Assembly (NCBI GenBank): GCA_018257865.1
Contig: JAEUBA010000110.1
Coordinates: 1-64,000, forward strand
Length of the DNA: 64,000 nucleotides
Direction: 5' to 3'
Source: Stereocaulon alpinum
Lineage: Eukaryota; Ascomycota; Lecanoromycetes; Lecanorales; Stereocaulaceae
How positions within the stretch are numbered: the first letter of the stretch is position 1; each line of letters opens with the position of its first letter. The notes beneath the pieces were generated by a model. It was not told the origin of the DNA. It was given only the letters and a program-made list of their open reading frames with translations, and searched no databases. The position numbers were made by a program, and so were the translations under genes. Shown piece by piece: positions 23,954 through 35,514 of the stretch.

Positions 23954-24197
23954 TATTAGGTAATTATATAGAATAAGTCGATATAGATAGTATTTAACTA
24001 GAAGAACTAAACTAAGGAAGGAAAGTTATATATATAGAGCGCGTACATAATATATTAGGGACGCAGCTCGGTGGGCGCTAGGGCTAAAGGGGCCTAGCGT
24101 TAGACCTAGGCCGAATCTAGGCCAAACCTAGGCCAAACCTAGGCTAGAGGTATATAAATACTAGTAAGTAGCGAAACCTATATATATATATATAATA
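23954..24197 (-). repeat. gypsy-2 5' LTR (244 bp)
   Basis: Same sequence as the 3' LTR with only scattered differences, nearly all C/T or G/A (for example GAACAAGTC versus GAATAAGTC), consistent with RIP rather than with independent drift. Confidence 0.9.
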
Positions 24198-24202
24198 ATA
24201 TA

Positions 24203-25281
24203 GAGGTAGTAGCGAGTTTATCGCTTAACTTAGAGGAAGGTATTAACTACCTAGAAGATATAGTTAATAGTAGTATTAAAAATTTCTAATACTAGCGAAT
24301 AGTACTAAGGAAACTATTAACTTTAGGGTTAATATAGCTCTTCTCCCCTAATAACGGCGTTATTAACTTAGCGCGTTTTAGCTTTAGTTAAGTAAGTCTA
24401 GCGGTATCTAGTTATTATTAGTTAGGGTTACTATCGCTATTAATAGGGACGTTATCTAGATATTTAATATTATTATATACCTAGATATAATTATTAGGTA
24501 GGAGTATATAATAGGCGTATTCGCCCTTATAACCTATAAGTCTTATATAAAAAGTCTAATTCTTATACTTCTTTTAAGTTACTATAAGAGCCCGCTAATA
24601 CTAGTAGAGGCCCTTCTATCCTACTACTTAAAGGTAGGAGAGTTATAGAGGCCTATTAGTAATAGCCTTATATAGAGTAGTATCTCGCCCTATTATAGGC
24701 TAATAATTATAGAGGTAGTTAGTAGTAAGTATAAGTTCTCCCTAAAACTTTTTAGGGAGCTTACTATCTTTTAGTATTATACTAGTAATCTTCTATAGGG
24801 TCTAGCTAAGGCGTTTAGATTTACTCTTTATTTAAGGGGTACCTAGTATAGTCGGCTCTTATATAATACCCTTAGATAGGTAGTATTCTAGTATTAAGCT
24901 ATTATTATACTTAGTACCGTAGTCGCTTTATAACTATATAATTATATAGTTATTATATTCTATTTAATTAGCGTATATATAGAAAGCGTCTAGTACTAAC
25001 TTAGTAGACTTATCGTAGAGTAGGAAGATAGCGGAGCGGAGGGTCTTATTATTTAAAAAGGTAACTAGGTATTAATAGCTATTATAAGTTAGCTAAAAAG
25101 AACCTTAGAGGTTATTATATATTAGGTCGTTCTACTAGCGACTAGGCTTAATAGGCTTTATATAAGGTAACTGCTTTATATTAGAAACTACGTAGGGCTC
25201 GTATAGTTCTTATAAGGGCGGAGTAGTTAAATCTATTCCTTTAAAGACTTTAATAAGCTTGAGGATACTCTAGCGCCTAAT
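24203..25281 (-). pseudogene. Copia integrase relic
   Basis: Minus-strand frame with a core like GSFQLTYNSYQYLVTFLNNK, then DKSTKLVLDAFYIYAN, SDYGTKYNNS (family SDNGGEF), GTPQ-K (from PYTPQQNG), and the downstream LPKKF*GELI, which matches 'LPKEFWAEAV'. This is the Ty1/Copia rve integrase plus the GAG-pre-integrase-to-RT linker. It sits upstream of the RT relic on the same strand but separated from it by gypsy-2. Catalytic Asp/Glu are partly Asn. Non-functional. Confidence 0.75.
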
Positions 25282-25620
25282 TGTTACGGGTCTAAGCGTA
25301 ACTAGGAATATATTAGGCTAAGTAGCCCGGGGGCCGCTATTACGTAACTAGTCGCAGTAGTCGTAGTAGTCGTAGGGTACGACTATAGCGTCTCTAGCGA
25401 CTAGTCGTAGTAGTTATACTAATTATAGGATACGACTAGGGCGCTTAGGGTAAGTATAGGAGCTCTCCCTTAAATATATAAGGATAGGTTTTCCTTTAGC
25501 AGAATATTTTCTTATCTCCTTATATTTAACTTATATAATAGAGAGGAGTTTTAGCTAAAGATACTTTAATAACTATCTATCTCTATTACCTTTTTAGTAC
25601 TTAATATACTATATAATTAG
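25282..25620 (+). repeat. Truncated Gypsy LTR (solo fragment)
   Basis: Starts TGTTACGGGTCTAAGCG inside the Copia relic and ends in the shared R-U5 part (...ATACTATATAATT), where LINE-A begins. About 30 bp of the LTR end (ACCCGTAGGAG...) are missing. Its U3 differs from the other LTRs and holds repeated AGTCGTAGTAGTCGTAG-type units at 25,355-25,400. No internal Gypsy sequence follows. Confidence 0.75.
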
Positions 25621-25782
25621 ATAGCGACGACGACGAGTACGACGGGCGAATAGGCCTACTAGGCTAGACGAGCGATTATACTAGGTTACGAACCTAATAA
25701 AATAATATAAGATAGGGGAGGAAGGGAGAAAGGGGGCGTTAGTAGTAAAGGCGAATAGGGGACGCGTCCTAATATAATAGTA

Positions 25783-27245
25783 AAGTAATAGTAGTAATAG
25801 TAGAGATTTACTAAAGATCTATAGGGCCCTTAAGGCTAGGAAAGAATTAAAGAAAGAATATAGTATATAAAGGCTATAGAGTAGGCACTACTAGAGTTTA
25901 TAAAGAAGGTTTAGGAGATATTATAGGTAAATATAAATAAGACTATATAGGGCTTCTTCTAAAACATAGCGGAGAGGATTATAGAATATATATAGGAGAA
26001 TACTACTAAAAGATACGCTATAAAGGAGTACTATAGCTAGTTAACGTACGAAGACTACCTAACTAGAAGAGTAAATAGTAGCTAGGCGGATATAGCTTAT
26101 ATAGCCTAAAAAGGCTAAAATACTATCTACCTAGCTATACTTAGGGTAGAAGATATTAAGAAAGCGAAGTAGATAAATATTAGGATTAATAATAATAGCG
26201 AAAAGATATAGATAGCTATAGTAACCCTCCCTTAACTAGTATAGATATTTAAGGGAATAGGAGGGGCGACTAAGGAGATTATTATAGTAAAGAGGACTAT
26301 AAGGGGGGATATTATTCTCTAAATAGCCTTAGTAAAGGCTAGAGAAGAGCTAGAAAAGGATAATAAGTAAGTAAGGAGACTCTATAGGTTAATAAGGGTA
26401 TTTTAGAAGATAGTAATAGTAGCGGTCTATAGAGTAAAAAAGATAATAAATATAAAGGATTAATAGGGGGTCTTTAAAACCCTAAAGAAAGATAATAGGA
26501 AGCTTTACCTAAAGTTAGAGATAATAAAGGCTAAATAGCCTATATTTATATTAAAGCTAGATATATTTAAGAGGGAGAAGAGGTTCTCTATAATAATAAT
26601 TAAGGTCCTAAGCCTAAAAGTAGCGAACCGACTTATTATAAAGGGAATAGTAGTAGAGAATAGCCTCCTCTTCTATAATTACTAAGAGAGAGAAGCTACC
26701 CTTAGGTAGTACTTTAATTACTATAGGTATAAATATATTACTAAGGCGTATAAATACCCTACCTACTATAGGATATACGCCTAAAACTATATAACTAATA
26801 ACTATATAGAAAAAGCTGGTAGTAAGCCTAAGTACGTAGTATATAAAGAAGAGTACTTAGTATAGAGTAAAACCTACTTAATTTAGTAGAAGGAGAATAC
26901 TAAGGCTAAGTAGAGAATTAAGTATAAACTAAAATACTTTAAAGAGACCCTAAAGTAATACTTAGTAAGGCTAATACTAGCGATACTAAAAAGGGCTAGC
27001 TTAAAAGGGTAGTATAAGGTAATCTCTAAAGGGAAAAGGAAGGCCTTAGGGGATATAATAGATAAGCCCTAAAAAGGAATTAGGGAAATAATAAAGAGGG
27101 GATAACTAATAACCCTCTTTAAAATAGAATAAGGGTAATAGCCCCTATCTATAGAAAGGATTAGTCTAGCGAATACCCTTAAATAGACTTTAGGAGTAAT
27201 AATAACTACTAAGGATACCTAAATATAAGAGAATATTTAGGTAGC
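25783..27245 (+). pseudogene. LINE-A ORF1 relic (zinc-knuckle RNA-binding protein)
   Basis: Aligned with 34,030-35,488 of LINE-B. The zinc knuckle at about 26,715-26,760 reads YFNYYRYKYITKAYKYP, with the Cys and His of CFNC...GH...C all turned to Tyr or lost. ORF1 proteins of LINEs bind the RNA and chaperone target-primed reverse transcription. Many stops at former Gln/Trp positions. Confidence 0.72.
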
Positions 27246-29540
27246 CCTTACCTAATAAGGAATATATCCTACCTAAAAATACTATAGTATAATATATAGA
27301 GGAAGAAGGATATAGTAATAGTACTACTTCTTAAAAATAAAGATATAAAAGATATAGACGTATTAGCGATCTAAGAGCTAGTATATAATTTAATAAATAA
27401 AACCTTATATAATATAAGTACGAATAGATTCTACTTAGCCTATAGGGGAGACTTAGAGGCTAGGACGTACTTCTATATAAATAAAAGGATAGATCTTAAT
27501 AACTAGGGGGTAGAGTATTAAGAGGGCGACTTATACTTATTATAAATCTAAACTAAGAGGACCTAAAATAATACTAATACTAAGAATAAGAATACTAAAG
27601 AGCTACTAGTAGAGAGGGTATAGGTATATAATATCTATAACCTCTCGTTAGTAAGCTATATATTAGTAGATAGCCCTATAACTATCCTAAAGCTAAGGGA
27701 GGCCTTAGAAAATAAGGGTAAGTATATTATAGTAGGGGATTTTAACCTATACTACCCCTACTAAAATAATTTAAGACGAGCTATATATTATATAATAGCG
27801 GATAAGTTATTAGAAGTAGTAGGAGAAAAAGGTATAAATCTTAGGCTACTAGAGAAGTCGGTTATATAGTAAAATAGGGGCTTAGAGAGCGCTATTAACC
27901 TTATATTCCTAACCGAAGGCGCGTATAATATAATAGCGAAGTATAGGGTAAGGGATAACCTTAATATAGGGTTAGATTATATACTAATTATAATAGAGCT
28001 AGAATAAATATAAAGCGAGCGCTAAGTATATAAAAGGAAAGCTTAGAAAAGGATAGAGTTAAAGGTAACTAGTAAAAAGATTTAGAAGTATATAAAAATC
28101 TTAAATAAAGTTATAGGTAAATATCTATTAAACTTAGAGGAAGTAATTAACCTATATATTAATAAGCTTATAGCTGCGCTATAGGAGGTAGTAGAGGATA
28201 CTATCTTATATAAGGAGCTGTATACTAGGGCTAAATTATACTAGAATAAGGTATATATAAGAGTTACTAAGGTATTATAAGCTACGCTTAAGGCCTATCG
28301 CTATAGCTAAAATATATATACTAAGGAGGCTCTCTACTAAACTAAAAGGAAGAAGGTTACTACCCTATAGAAGGTTAGGATAATAGCTTTTTATAAAGGG
28401 GTCTATAAAGTATTACTAAGATTAGGAGGAGTTTAGTAACTCGCTAAATAGGGAAGGGAGAGAAGTATATACCTTAAAGAGCTACTATAATTCCTAGCTA
28501 TTAAAGATAGAAACGGGAATAAAGTAATAGACTTTAAAGGGAAGGTAGAGGCCTTAAAGAGGGTCCTCTTCCTACCCTTACCCCTAGTAGACTTAAAGGA
28601 TATAAAGGGGGCTAGTTACTTAAAGCTTATTATAATAAATAGTAAGATTACCTTAAAGGAGGTAAGAGATATAATCTAATACTTAGTAGTAGATAAGGCC
28701 CTAAGGATTTTAAGAATCCTAAATAAGTTCCTAAAAGTAATATATATAGAAATAGGAAAGACTTTTAAAAGGGTATTTTAGGCGTACTTAGACTATAGAT
28801 ACTACCTAAAGAAATTCTATAAAGCGAATATAGTAATACTAAAGAAGTTAAAAAAGATTAATTACTCTAAATCTAAAGTATACTAACCTATTATACTACT
28901 AGATATACTTAGAAAGGTATTAGAGATAGTAATAGTAAAGCGCCTTAGTAGAATAGCTAAAGTAAATCACCTACTCTTAAAATATTAGATAGGAGGTAGG
29001 AAGAGATACTTAGTTAAAATAGCCTTAAAGACTATTATAGACTTAATTTATATAATATAAAACTAAGGTAAAGATAATATAGTAAGCCTACTATTACTAG
29101 ATATAATAGGGGTATTTAATAATATATCCTATAAAAGGCTACTTTATAACTTAAGGATAAAAGGAATCCCTAACGGGATTACTTAGTAGACTATAAGCTT
29201 CCTTAAGGATAAAGCGATATTAATTACTCTTAGAGGTAAAACTAGTTTAGTTAAGGTAGTAGAGACGGGGATTCTATAAGGATTACTAATATTACTAATT
29301 CTATTTCTCTTCTTTAACGCGCTACTAATTAAAGTATACTTAAAAGCGAAAATCCTAGTATAGGTAGGAGGATTTATAGATAATATATATCTACTAGTAT
29401 ATAGTAAGTTAACGGAAATAAACTATAAATAGTTAGAGTAGGCTTATAAGCTCTATCTAGTATAGGTAGAAACTTATAAAGTAATATTTATACCCTAAAA
29501 ATATAAACTAGTATATCTATCGCAAACGCCTAAGAGGTTT

Positions 29541-30249
29541 AATTAATTAATTAATTAATTTATACGCCTATTCTAGTATCTATATATACTAATAAGGGTG
29601 TTCTCTTATATTATTAGGAAATCTAAGGGGGTTAAAGGCCCTCTAGACGCGAAAGAAACCTTTTTAGAGTCGCCCCTTCTAGCTAAAAACTTTCGCTTAT
29701 TAGCTTACTTATTATTCTACTCCGCTTATCTAACCTCGCTACTAAGCTCTATAATACTAGTAATAATAATCTCTGTTACCCTAATAGGCCCTATAATACT
29801 TTAGTAGCTCCGCCGCCTTTAGCTTCTACTTATACTTAGGCTTCTTTATCTTTAGGGTTTTTATTACCGGTTCTACTTTAATAGGGAGTTTAGACTAGGA
29901 GAGCTATTCCTTAGTAAGTTAATACTATATTAAGAATCCTAACCTAACTAGCTATCTTATAGCTACTCTTATACTATTAACCTTAACTAGTATAGTCCTA
30001 ATATTATAAGTCTCTACCTCTTTAATAAGCTCCCTTCGAGTATCGCTAAGCTTTAGGTAGTATAGGAGAATATACTTTATATCCTATTTCCTCTATCTAT
30101 AACTATAGCGGGTACTACAGACCCCTAGTACTCTCGCCTTATAGAGGAAGTAGTTAAACCCGTTCTTCCTACTTTAGAGTTAGACTACTATCGAGCTTTC
30201 TGCCTTCCTAAGCTTTAGGTGGTAGTTATACCTTTCTCCGAACAACGGT
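29541..30249 (-). mobile_element. LINE-F: 5'-truncated LINE (709 bp) inside LINE-A
   Basis: On the minus strand it runs from a point equal to 38,568 of LINE-B (GTTGTTCGGAG) to the LINE 3' end, with the tail at 29,541-29,560. Flanked by a perfect 13-bp duplication GCCTAAGAGGTTT (29,528-29,540 and 30,250-30,262). Carries the RIPped end of ORF2 only. Confidence 0.9.
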
Positions 30250-30866
30250 GCCTAAGAGGTTTAATATAAAAGAAACGGTATAATTTAGTAGTATAGAAGT
30301 TATACTAGAGGCGAGTATTAGGGTCCTAAGGCTATATATTAATACTAAACTCCGTTAGGGCCCCTATATAGTATAGGTAAAAGTAAAGGCCGCTACCTAA
30401 GCCTAAGTAATTAAGTACTTAGCCGGATCGACCTAGGGAGCTATATTTAAGAAGTATAGAATAGTATATAGTATAGTAGTAAGACCTATACTTATATTCG
30501 CTACCCTAATTTAGTATACCCCTACTAGAGAGCTAGGAGTAGTAGAAAGGTATATTAAAATACTCGTAATAATATAGAATAACTACCTACGGACGGTACT
30601 TAGAGTATATAAGGCGATACTAGTCTAAGTCTTAAAGGTAGAGGCGATAATCCCCCCTATCTAAACCTAACTAGACGCCTTAGTTATAAGATACTAAGTA
30701 CTAAAGGGAATCTACCCCTTAATAGTAGAAGGTAACTATATAATCTATAAGAGACTATAGGGAAGAAGGGGAAAAGCGCGCCTAATATACTTAACCCTAT
30801 TACTTAAAAAGGAAGTATAGGCTCTTTAGGAGCTTAAAGTAAAGGATTAGGACTAAGTATTAATAA

Positions 30867-32059
30867 TTAATTGATTAATTTATACGCCTATTCTAGTATC
30901 TATATATACTAATAAGGGTGTTCTATTATATTATTTGTGAAACCAGTAGATAGCACACGTAGTGTACCTCCCCTAGCCGTAAGAGAAACTATAGCGTACT
31001 GCCTGGATAAAAACTCCCGCTTATCCTTGATAATGCAATTGCTTTTGGTCTGGGGATCTAGCCCTAGGCCTCCTTATCACCGGGAACTTTTACTGTGTAT
31101 TATCCAATAACACATACTGAGCGTTCTATAACACTGTTTCCCGTTAACTATCTATACCACACCTGCCCTTTATACCATACTCAGCTCTTAGAGACCCTAC
31201 TATATAACTCCTTATCCTTTAACTTCGCTTTATTATGGCGCTATACGCCCTGTAACTTCCTTTAACGTAGGCTGTGTCGATGCGGGGGGGTATTACCCTA
31301 TAAGGGTTTGAGTTATTAGCGCTGGTGTTAGTAGTGTTCGGTGGTGCCTGTGGTAGTATTAGGTTTGGTAATTCGGTGGTTTGCTGGTCGAAGATGTGAG
31401 AGAGGGAAGGCTGTACACGCAGCTCAGGAGGCCTGTACTCGTATGAAGAATCGGATAATACACATCCCGCCGGTCGTATTAGATTTATATAGGTAGGTAG
31501 CCTATATCCATCCTTATACATTTTACTTTAGGGGGACCAACCCTTCAGCTTATAATTATAGTTATACGGCGTCGCTTACACTAAAGGCCTACCTAGCTAC
31601 TTAGATAGGGCCGTCCTTTTCTAAAACACGCCTTCTAATTTATAACCTAGTATATCCCTCTCTTAGCTATATATACCTATTACCCTAACCTTCCCCTAAG
31701 ATAGACCGCGCGTTAGTTTTAACCGGTAGATATATATTAAGCGCACGTAGGTATTAGATTTTTTTAAATTAATAGCGGTAATAGGTATTACCTATACTCT
31801 TTACTTATTAAGCTGAGATACTATACCTAATACTAATTCTTACTATCTAGTCTTAATTATAGAGGAGGTATTATAGTTATAGTAGAGTTAGGGTAGGTAT
31901 TATCGTATTACCTAAAAACTCTATATAGTAAGTTCTTAGTAACTACGTAACGTCTTAATATCATCCAACCTATAATATATTAGGGGAGATATCTCAGCTC
32001 TAAATAAGTATTTAGGTTCGTAGCTAGTACCGCGTATAGGTGTATCTCTATCGCTAGCC
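30867..32059 (-). mobile_element. Non-coding LINE-tailed retroposon, copy 2
   Basis: Minus-strand copy of the element at 6,438-7,634, inserted in LINE-A with the duplication AAGTATTAATAA at 30,855-30,866 and 32,060-32,071. The 3' tail is (AATT/AATC)n at 30,867-30,880, next to the ~60 bp shared with LINEs. More RIPped than copies 1 and 3. A 100-codon minus-strand open frame at 31,219-31,521 is not conserved in frame in the other copies, so I regard it as chance. Confidence 0.85.
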
Positions 32060-32763
32060 AAGTATTAATAATAATAAAAAGGAAGGTATACTAATATAAC
32101 CTAAAAATAGATATTAAGGAGTACTAGGATATAGGTATCCTAACTAAGAAAGTATAAAGTTAGGTAATAGCGAGATAGATAGAGCGATAGGAGATATATA
32201 AAAATACTATCCCTAAATACTTATATACGCCCGCCTAAAAGGAGCTATTATTTAGAGATAGGTATAACTACTATCTAAAGCTTAGGAAGGTAGAAAGCTT
32301 AATAGTAGTCTAACTTTAAAGTAGTAAGAATAGGTTTAACTACTTCTTATATAAAGTAAAGGTACTAGGGTTCTATAATACCCGCTATAGCTATAGCTAA
32401 AGAAACTAAGATATAAAGTATATTCTCCTATACTACTTAGAACTTAGTAACACTTGAAGGGAGCTTATTAAAGAGGTAAAGACTTATAATATTAAAGCTA
32501 TACTAGTTAAGGTTACTAGTATAAGGGCGGTAGTAAGATAGCTAGTTATATTAGGATTCCTAATATAGTATTAATTTACTAGAGAATAGCTCTTCTAGTC
32601 TAAGCTTCTAAATAGAGTAGAGCTAGAGATAAAAACCCTAAAGATAAAGAAGCCTAAGTATAAGTTAAAGTTATAGGTAGTAGAGCTACTAGAGTATTAT
32701 AGGGCCTATTAAGGTAATAGAGATTATAATTACTAGTATAATAGAGCCTAGTAGCGAGGTTAG

Positions 32764-33006
32764 TATTAGGGGCCGGCCTAGAGCGAGTCGATAGGGGTAT
32801 TAATTAACTAGGAGAATATATCTAAGAAAAGAAAGCTATATATATAGAGCGTATATATAATATATTAGGGACGCAGCTCGGTAGGCGCTAAGGCTAAAGA
32901 GACCTAGCGTTAGACCTAGGCCGAATCTAGGCTAAACCTAGGTAAGGTATATAAATACTAGTAAGTAATAAAGAACTAGTAAGTAACGAAAGGCTAGCCC
33001 GTAATA
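32764..33006 (-). repeat. gypsy-3 3' LTR (243 bp)
   Basis: Direct repeat of 45,193-45,435. Contains the CCTAGGCCGAATCTAGGC cluster seen also in gypsy-2, plus a duplicated ACTAGTAAGTAA unit at about 32,959-32,986. Confidence 0.9.
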
Positions 33007-33039
33007 TTACCCCCCCCCCCTTAAGAAAGTATCGACCCT

Positions 33040-33867
33040 AATACGTATAAGCAGTCCCCTATTAGCTAAGATTACTAAGTTTTCTAGGGTAGTAGCGGTA
33101 GAAGTCTACGATAATATTAGCCGTATATTCGAATTTATTACTATCTACGTTATACTATTAATAATCCGGTTACTCTTCGTCCTTCTACTAGATATAGAAC
33201 TATAATTAGCGCTTCTTCCTTATTTAGTAGGTATCTAAAATCTTATCTAGTTCCTATTCGTTTTCGTTATTAATAATTACCGGCCCTAGGGGTTCGATAT
33301 ATTATCCTAGTAGGGGATCGTTAGCAGCCTTATATAATAGGCTTAGGTAAAACTCTTTATAGATCTATATACCCTTTAGAAGGTCTAAGTAGTAGGAATA
33401 GCCTTTCTTTTTAAGAATTTTATATAGTCCTAGTATTTTATCGTCTAGCTTTTTACTTAGCTATACTATAGTAATATTTTTACTATTTAGGAAGACTAAA
33501 TCTCCTACTTTATAGAATATATTAGATTAGTAGCGATTCGCCTAATCTATTATATATTTACGGCTCTAAGCGGACTACTCCTTAATAAATTCTAATATAT
33601 CTACTATTTTATCGGTAATATTATTTACCTTAGTAGCCTATATCCTTTCTTAGGTAGAAGGGCTGAGCTCTACTAGTAGTAAGAAAGATATATAAGGATA
33701 GAAGCCTTTATTAGCGAAGAAAGGAGATATACTAGTAGTATTAATAATAGTATTATTATTAGTAAACTCTATAATAAGTAGCTAATAGACCTAATTATCC
33801 TATATATAGGAGTAGTATATCCTTAGTTACCGCTTAATATCTTAATTAGCTAGGACTTACTTTATCT
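33040..33867 (-). pseudogene. gypsy-3 integrase C-terminus and chromodomain relic
   Basis: The reverse complement of 33,250-33,060 reads ELDKILDTY*IRKKRQL, then KDEE*PDY**YNVDSNKFEY and DFYRYYPRK, a degraded chromodomain (compare gypsy-2). Upstream of it (33,450-33,840) is the integrase C-terminal region. Its coding upstream part continues at 39,270 beyond LINE-B. Trp and Gln positions are stops. Confidence 0.7.
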
Positions 33868-33928
33868 GATAGCGACGACAACGAGCACGACGGGCGAGCA
33901 GGCCTACCAGGCCAGACGAGCGATCACA

Positions 33929-33945
33929 CTGGGTTACGAACCCAG
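33929..33945. promoter_or_regulatory. Conserved hairpin near the LINE 5' end
   Basis: CTGGGTTACGAACCCAG forms a 7-bp stem with a 3-nt loop. Read another way it has a 5-bp stem and 7-nt loop, TTACGAA. The same element recurs in LINE-A (about 25,681-25,697) and LINE-D (about 63,124-63,140), partly RIPped. A role in internal promotion or RNA packaging is guesswork. Confidence 0.4.
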
Positions 33946-34029
33946 CAAAATAACACGAGATAGGGGGGGAGGAGAGAAGGGAGGTATTAGTAGTGAAGGT
34001 AGACAAGGAACGCGTCCCGACGCGATAAC

Positions 34030-35488
34030 GGGGCGACAGCGATAACAGCAGAAACCTACTGAAGGTCTACAGGGCCCTCAAGGCAGGGAAAGAATTAAAG
34101 AAAGAATACGGTATATAAAGGCTACGGAACAGGCGCTGCTGGAGTTTACGGAGAAGGTCCGGGGGATGCTATAGGCAAATATAAACGAGACCGTATAGGG
34201 CTTCTTCCAGAATGCGGCAGAAAGGATTACGGAGTACATATAGGAGAACACCGCCGAAAGATACGCTGCGAAGGAGTACCGCAGCCAACTAACGCGTAAA
34301 GACCACCCGACCGGAAGGGTAAACAACAGCTGGGCGGACATAGCCCGTATAGCCCAAAGGGGCCAAAACACTATCTACCCAGCTACACCTAGGGCAGAAG
34401 ACATTAAGAAAGCGAAGCAGGTAACGGTTAGGATCGATAACACCAGCGAAAAGACACAGATGGCCACAGCGACTCTTCCCCAACTGGTGCAAATATTTAG
34501 GGGAGCAGGGGGAGTAGCTGGGGAGATTATCGCAGTAAGGAGGACTATAGGGGGGGATATTATTCTCCAGACAGCCTTAGTAAAGGCTAGGGAGGAGTTA
34601 GAGAAGGACGACGGGTAGGTAAGGAGACTCTACAGGTCAGCGAGAGTCCTCCGGAAGACAGTAATAGTAGCGATCCATAGAGTGGAAAAGATAATAGATA
34701 TAAAGGACTAACAGGGGATCTTTAAAACCCTAAGGAAAGATAATAGGAAGCTCCACCTAGAGTTAGAGATAACAAAGGCTGAATAGCCTACATTTACGTC
34801 GAAGCTAGACGTACTTAGGAGGGAGAAGAGATTCTCTATACTAATAATCGAGGTCCCGAGCCCGGAGGCGGCGAACCGGCTTATCGCAGAGGGGATAGTA
34901 GTAGAGAACAGCCTCCTCTTCTGCGATCGCTAGGAGAGAGAAGCCGCCCCCAAGCAGTGCTTTAACTGCTATAGGTACGGATATATTACTAAGGCGTGCA
35001 AACACCCCACCCGCTATAGGATATACGCCCAAAACCATACGACTAATGATTACGTAGAAAGAGCTGGTAGCAAGCCTAAGTGCGTAGTGTATAAAGGGGA
35101 GCACCCAGCATAGAGCAAAACCTGCTTAATCTAACAGAAGGAGAACACTAAGGCCAGGCAGAGAATTAAGCGTAAGCCGAAATACTTTAAAGAGACCCTA
35201 AAGCAACACCCAGTAGGGCCTACGCCGGCGATACTAGGAAGGACTAGCCTAGAAGGGTGGCGTGAAGTAATCTCCAAAGGGAAGAGGAAGGCCTTAGAGG
35301 ACATAACAGACAAGCCCCAGAAAGGAACTAAGGAGGCAGCGAAGAGGGGACGACCGACAACCCTCTTTAGAGCGGAACAAGGGCAACGGCCCCTATCTAT
35401 AGAGAGGATCAGTCCGACGAACACCCTCAAGCAGACTTCAGGAGTAGCAAAGACTGCTGAGACCACCCAAATACAGGAGAACGTCTAA
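34030..35488 (+). pseudogene. LINE-B ORF1 relic (gag-like, zinc knuckles)
   Basis: A nearly readable frame with about ten stops. After a charged N-terminal region comes VNNSWADIARIAQRGQ at about 34,320. A central RNA-binding-like part has VTVRIDNTSEKTQ and later KLDVLRREKRFS and VPSPEAANRLI. At 34,955-35,110 are zinc knuckles: KQCFNCYRYGYITKACKHP (first intact except H to Y), RYRIYAQNHTTNDYV (Cys to Tyr), and PKCVVYKGEHPA*SKTC. The order resembles Tad-like ORF1 proteins that coat LINE RNA. Start unclear: reading backwards the frame is open to a taa at about 34,040 that could be a former Gln. It ends about 75 bases before ORF2 becomes recognisable. Confidence 0.8.
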
Positions 35489-35514
35489 GCGGCCCTCACC
35501 TAATAAGGAATACA

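Larger units (their letters stand above)
18287..24197 (-). mobile_element. gypsy-2: complete Gypsy chromovirus (5.9 kb)
   Basis: Two 244-bp LTRs (18,287-18,530 and 23,954-24,197) enclose minus-strand gag and pol. The element is flanked by a perfect ATATA duplication (18,282-18,286 and 24,198-24,202). A C8 run at 18,534-18,541 is the minus-strand polypurine tract next to the 3' LTR. It is inserted in the Copia relic. All domains are present in order but RIPped. Confidence 0.92.
15563..25281 (-). mobile_element. Ty1/Copia retrotransposon (partial), split by gypsy-2
   Basis: On the minus strand the integrase (25,270-24,203), reverse transcriptase and RNase H (18,281-16,560) and a 3' LTR (15,724-15,563) occur in Ty1/Copia order (IN before RT). 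Gypsy-2 is inserted at 18,287-24,197 with a 5-bp duplication, ATATA. The 5' part (gag, protease, 5' LTR) is missing beyond 25,281, where an unrelated Gypsy LTR begins. Fully RIPped. Confidence 0.8.
27268..32712 (+). pseudogene. LINE-A ORF2 relic (APE endonuclease and RT), in three pieces
   Basis: Pieces at 27,268-29,540, 30,263-30,866 and 32,072-32,712 form the same ORF2 as LINE-B. Visible motifs: DVLAI*EL at the endonuclease start, GDFNLYY near 27,735, SAINLIFLTE at 27,890, and GGFIDNIYLLVYS (from GGFVDD) at about 29,365-29,405. The ORF ends at taa 32,710. The catalytic Asp pair is Asp-Asn. It is split by a 709-bp LINE-F insertion and a 1.19-kb retroposon. Confidence 0.8.

Noticed and set aside
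25621..25640. LINE-A target duplication from ATAATTAG (left) and TTAATAG (right)
   Set aside because: Too short and inexact, and the flanks belong to different sequences (truncated LTR versus unassigned), so a later rearrangement is likelier.
31219..31521. 100-codon minus-strand open frame inside retroposon copy 2
   Set aside because: The aligned stretch in copies 1 and 3 changes frame and has stops; only a short SDS-YEYRPP segment coincides. No family resemblance.
34078..35466. Several minus-strand open frames over LINE-B ORF1
   Set aside because: Antisense shadows of the zinc-knuckle ORF1; they arise because RIP stops fall on the plus strand.
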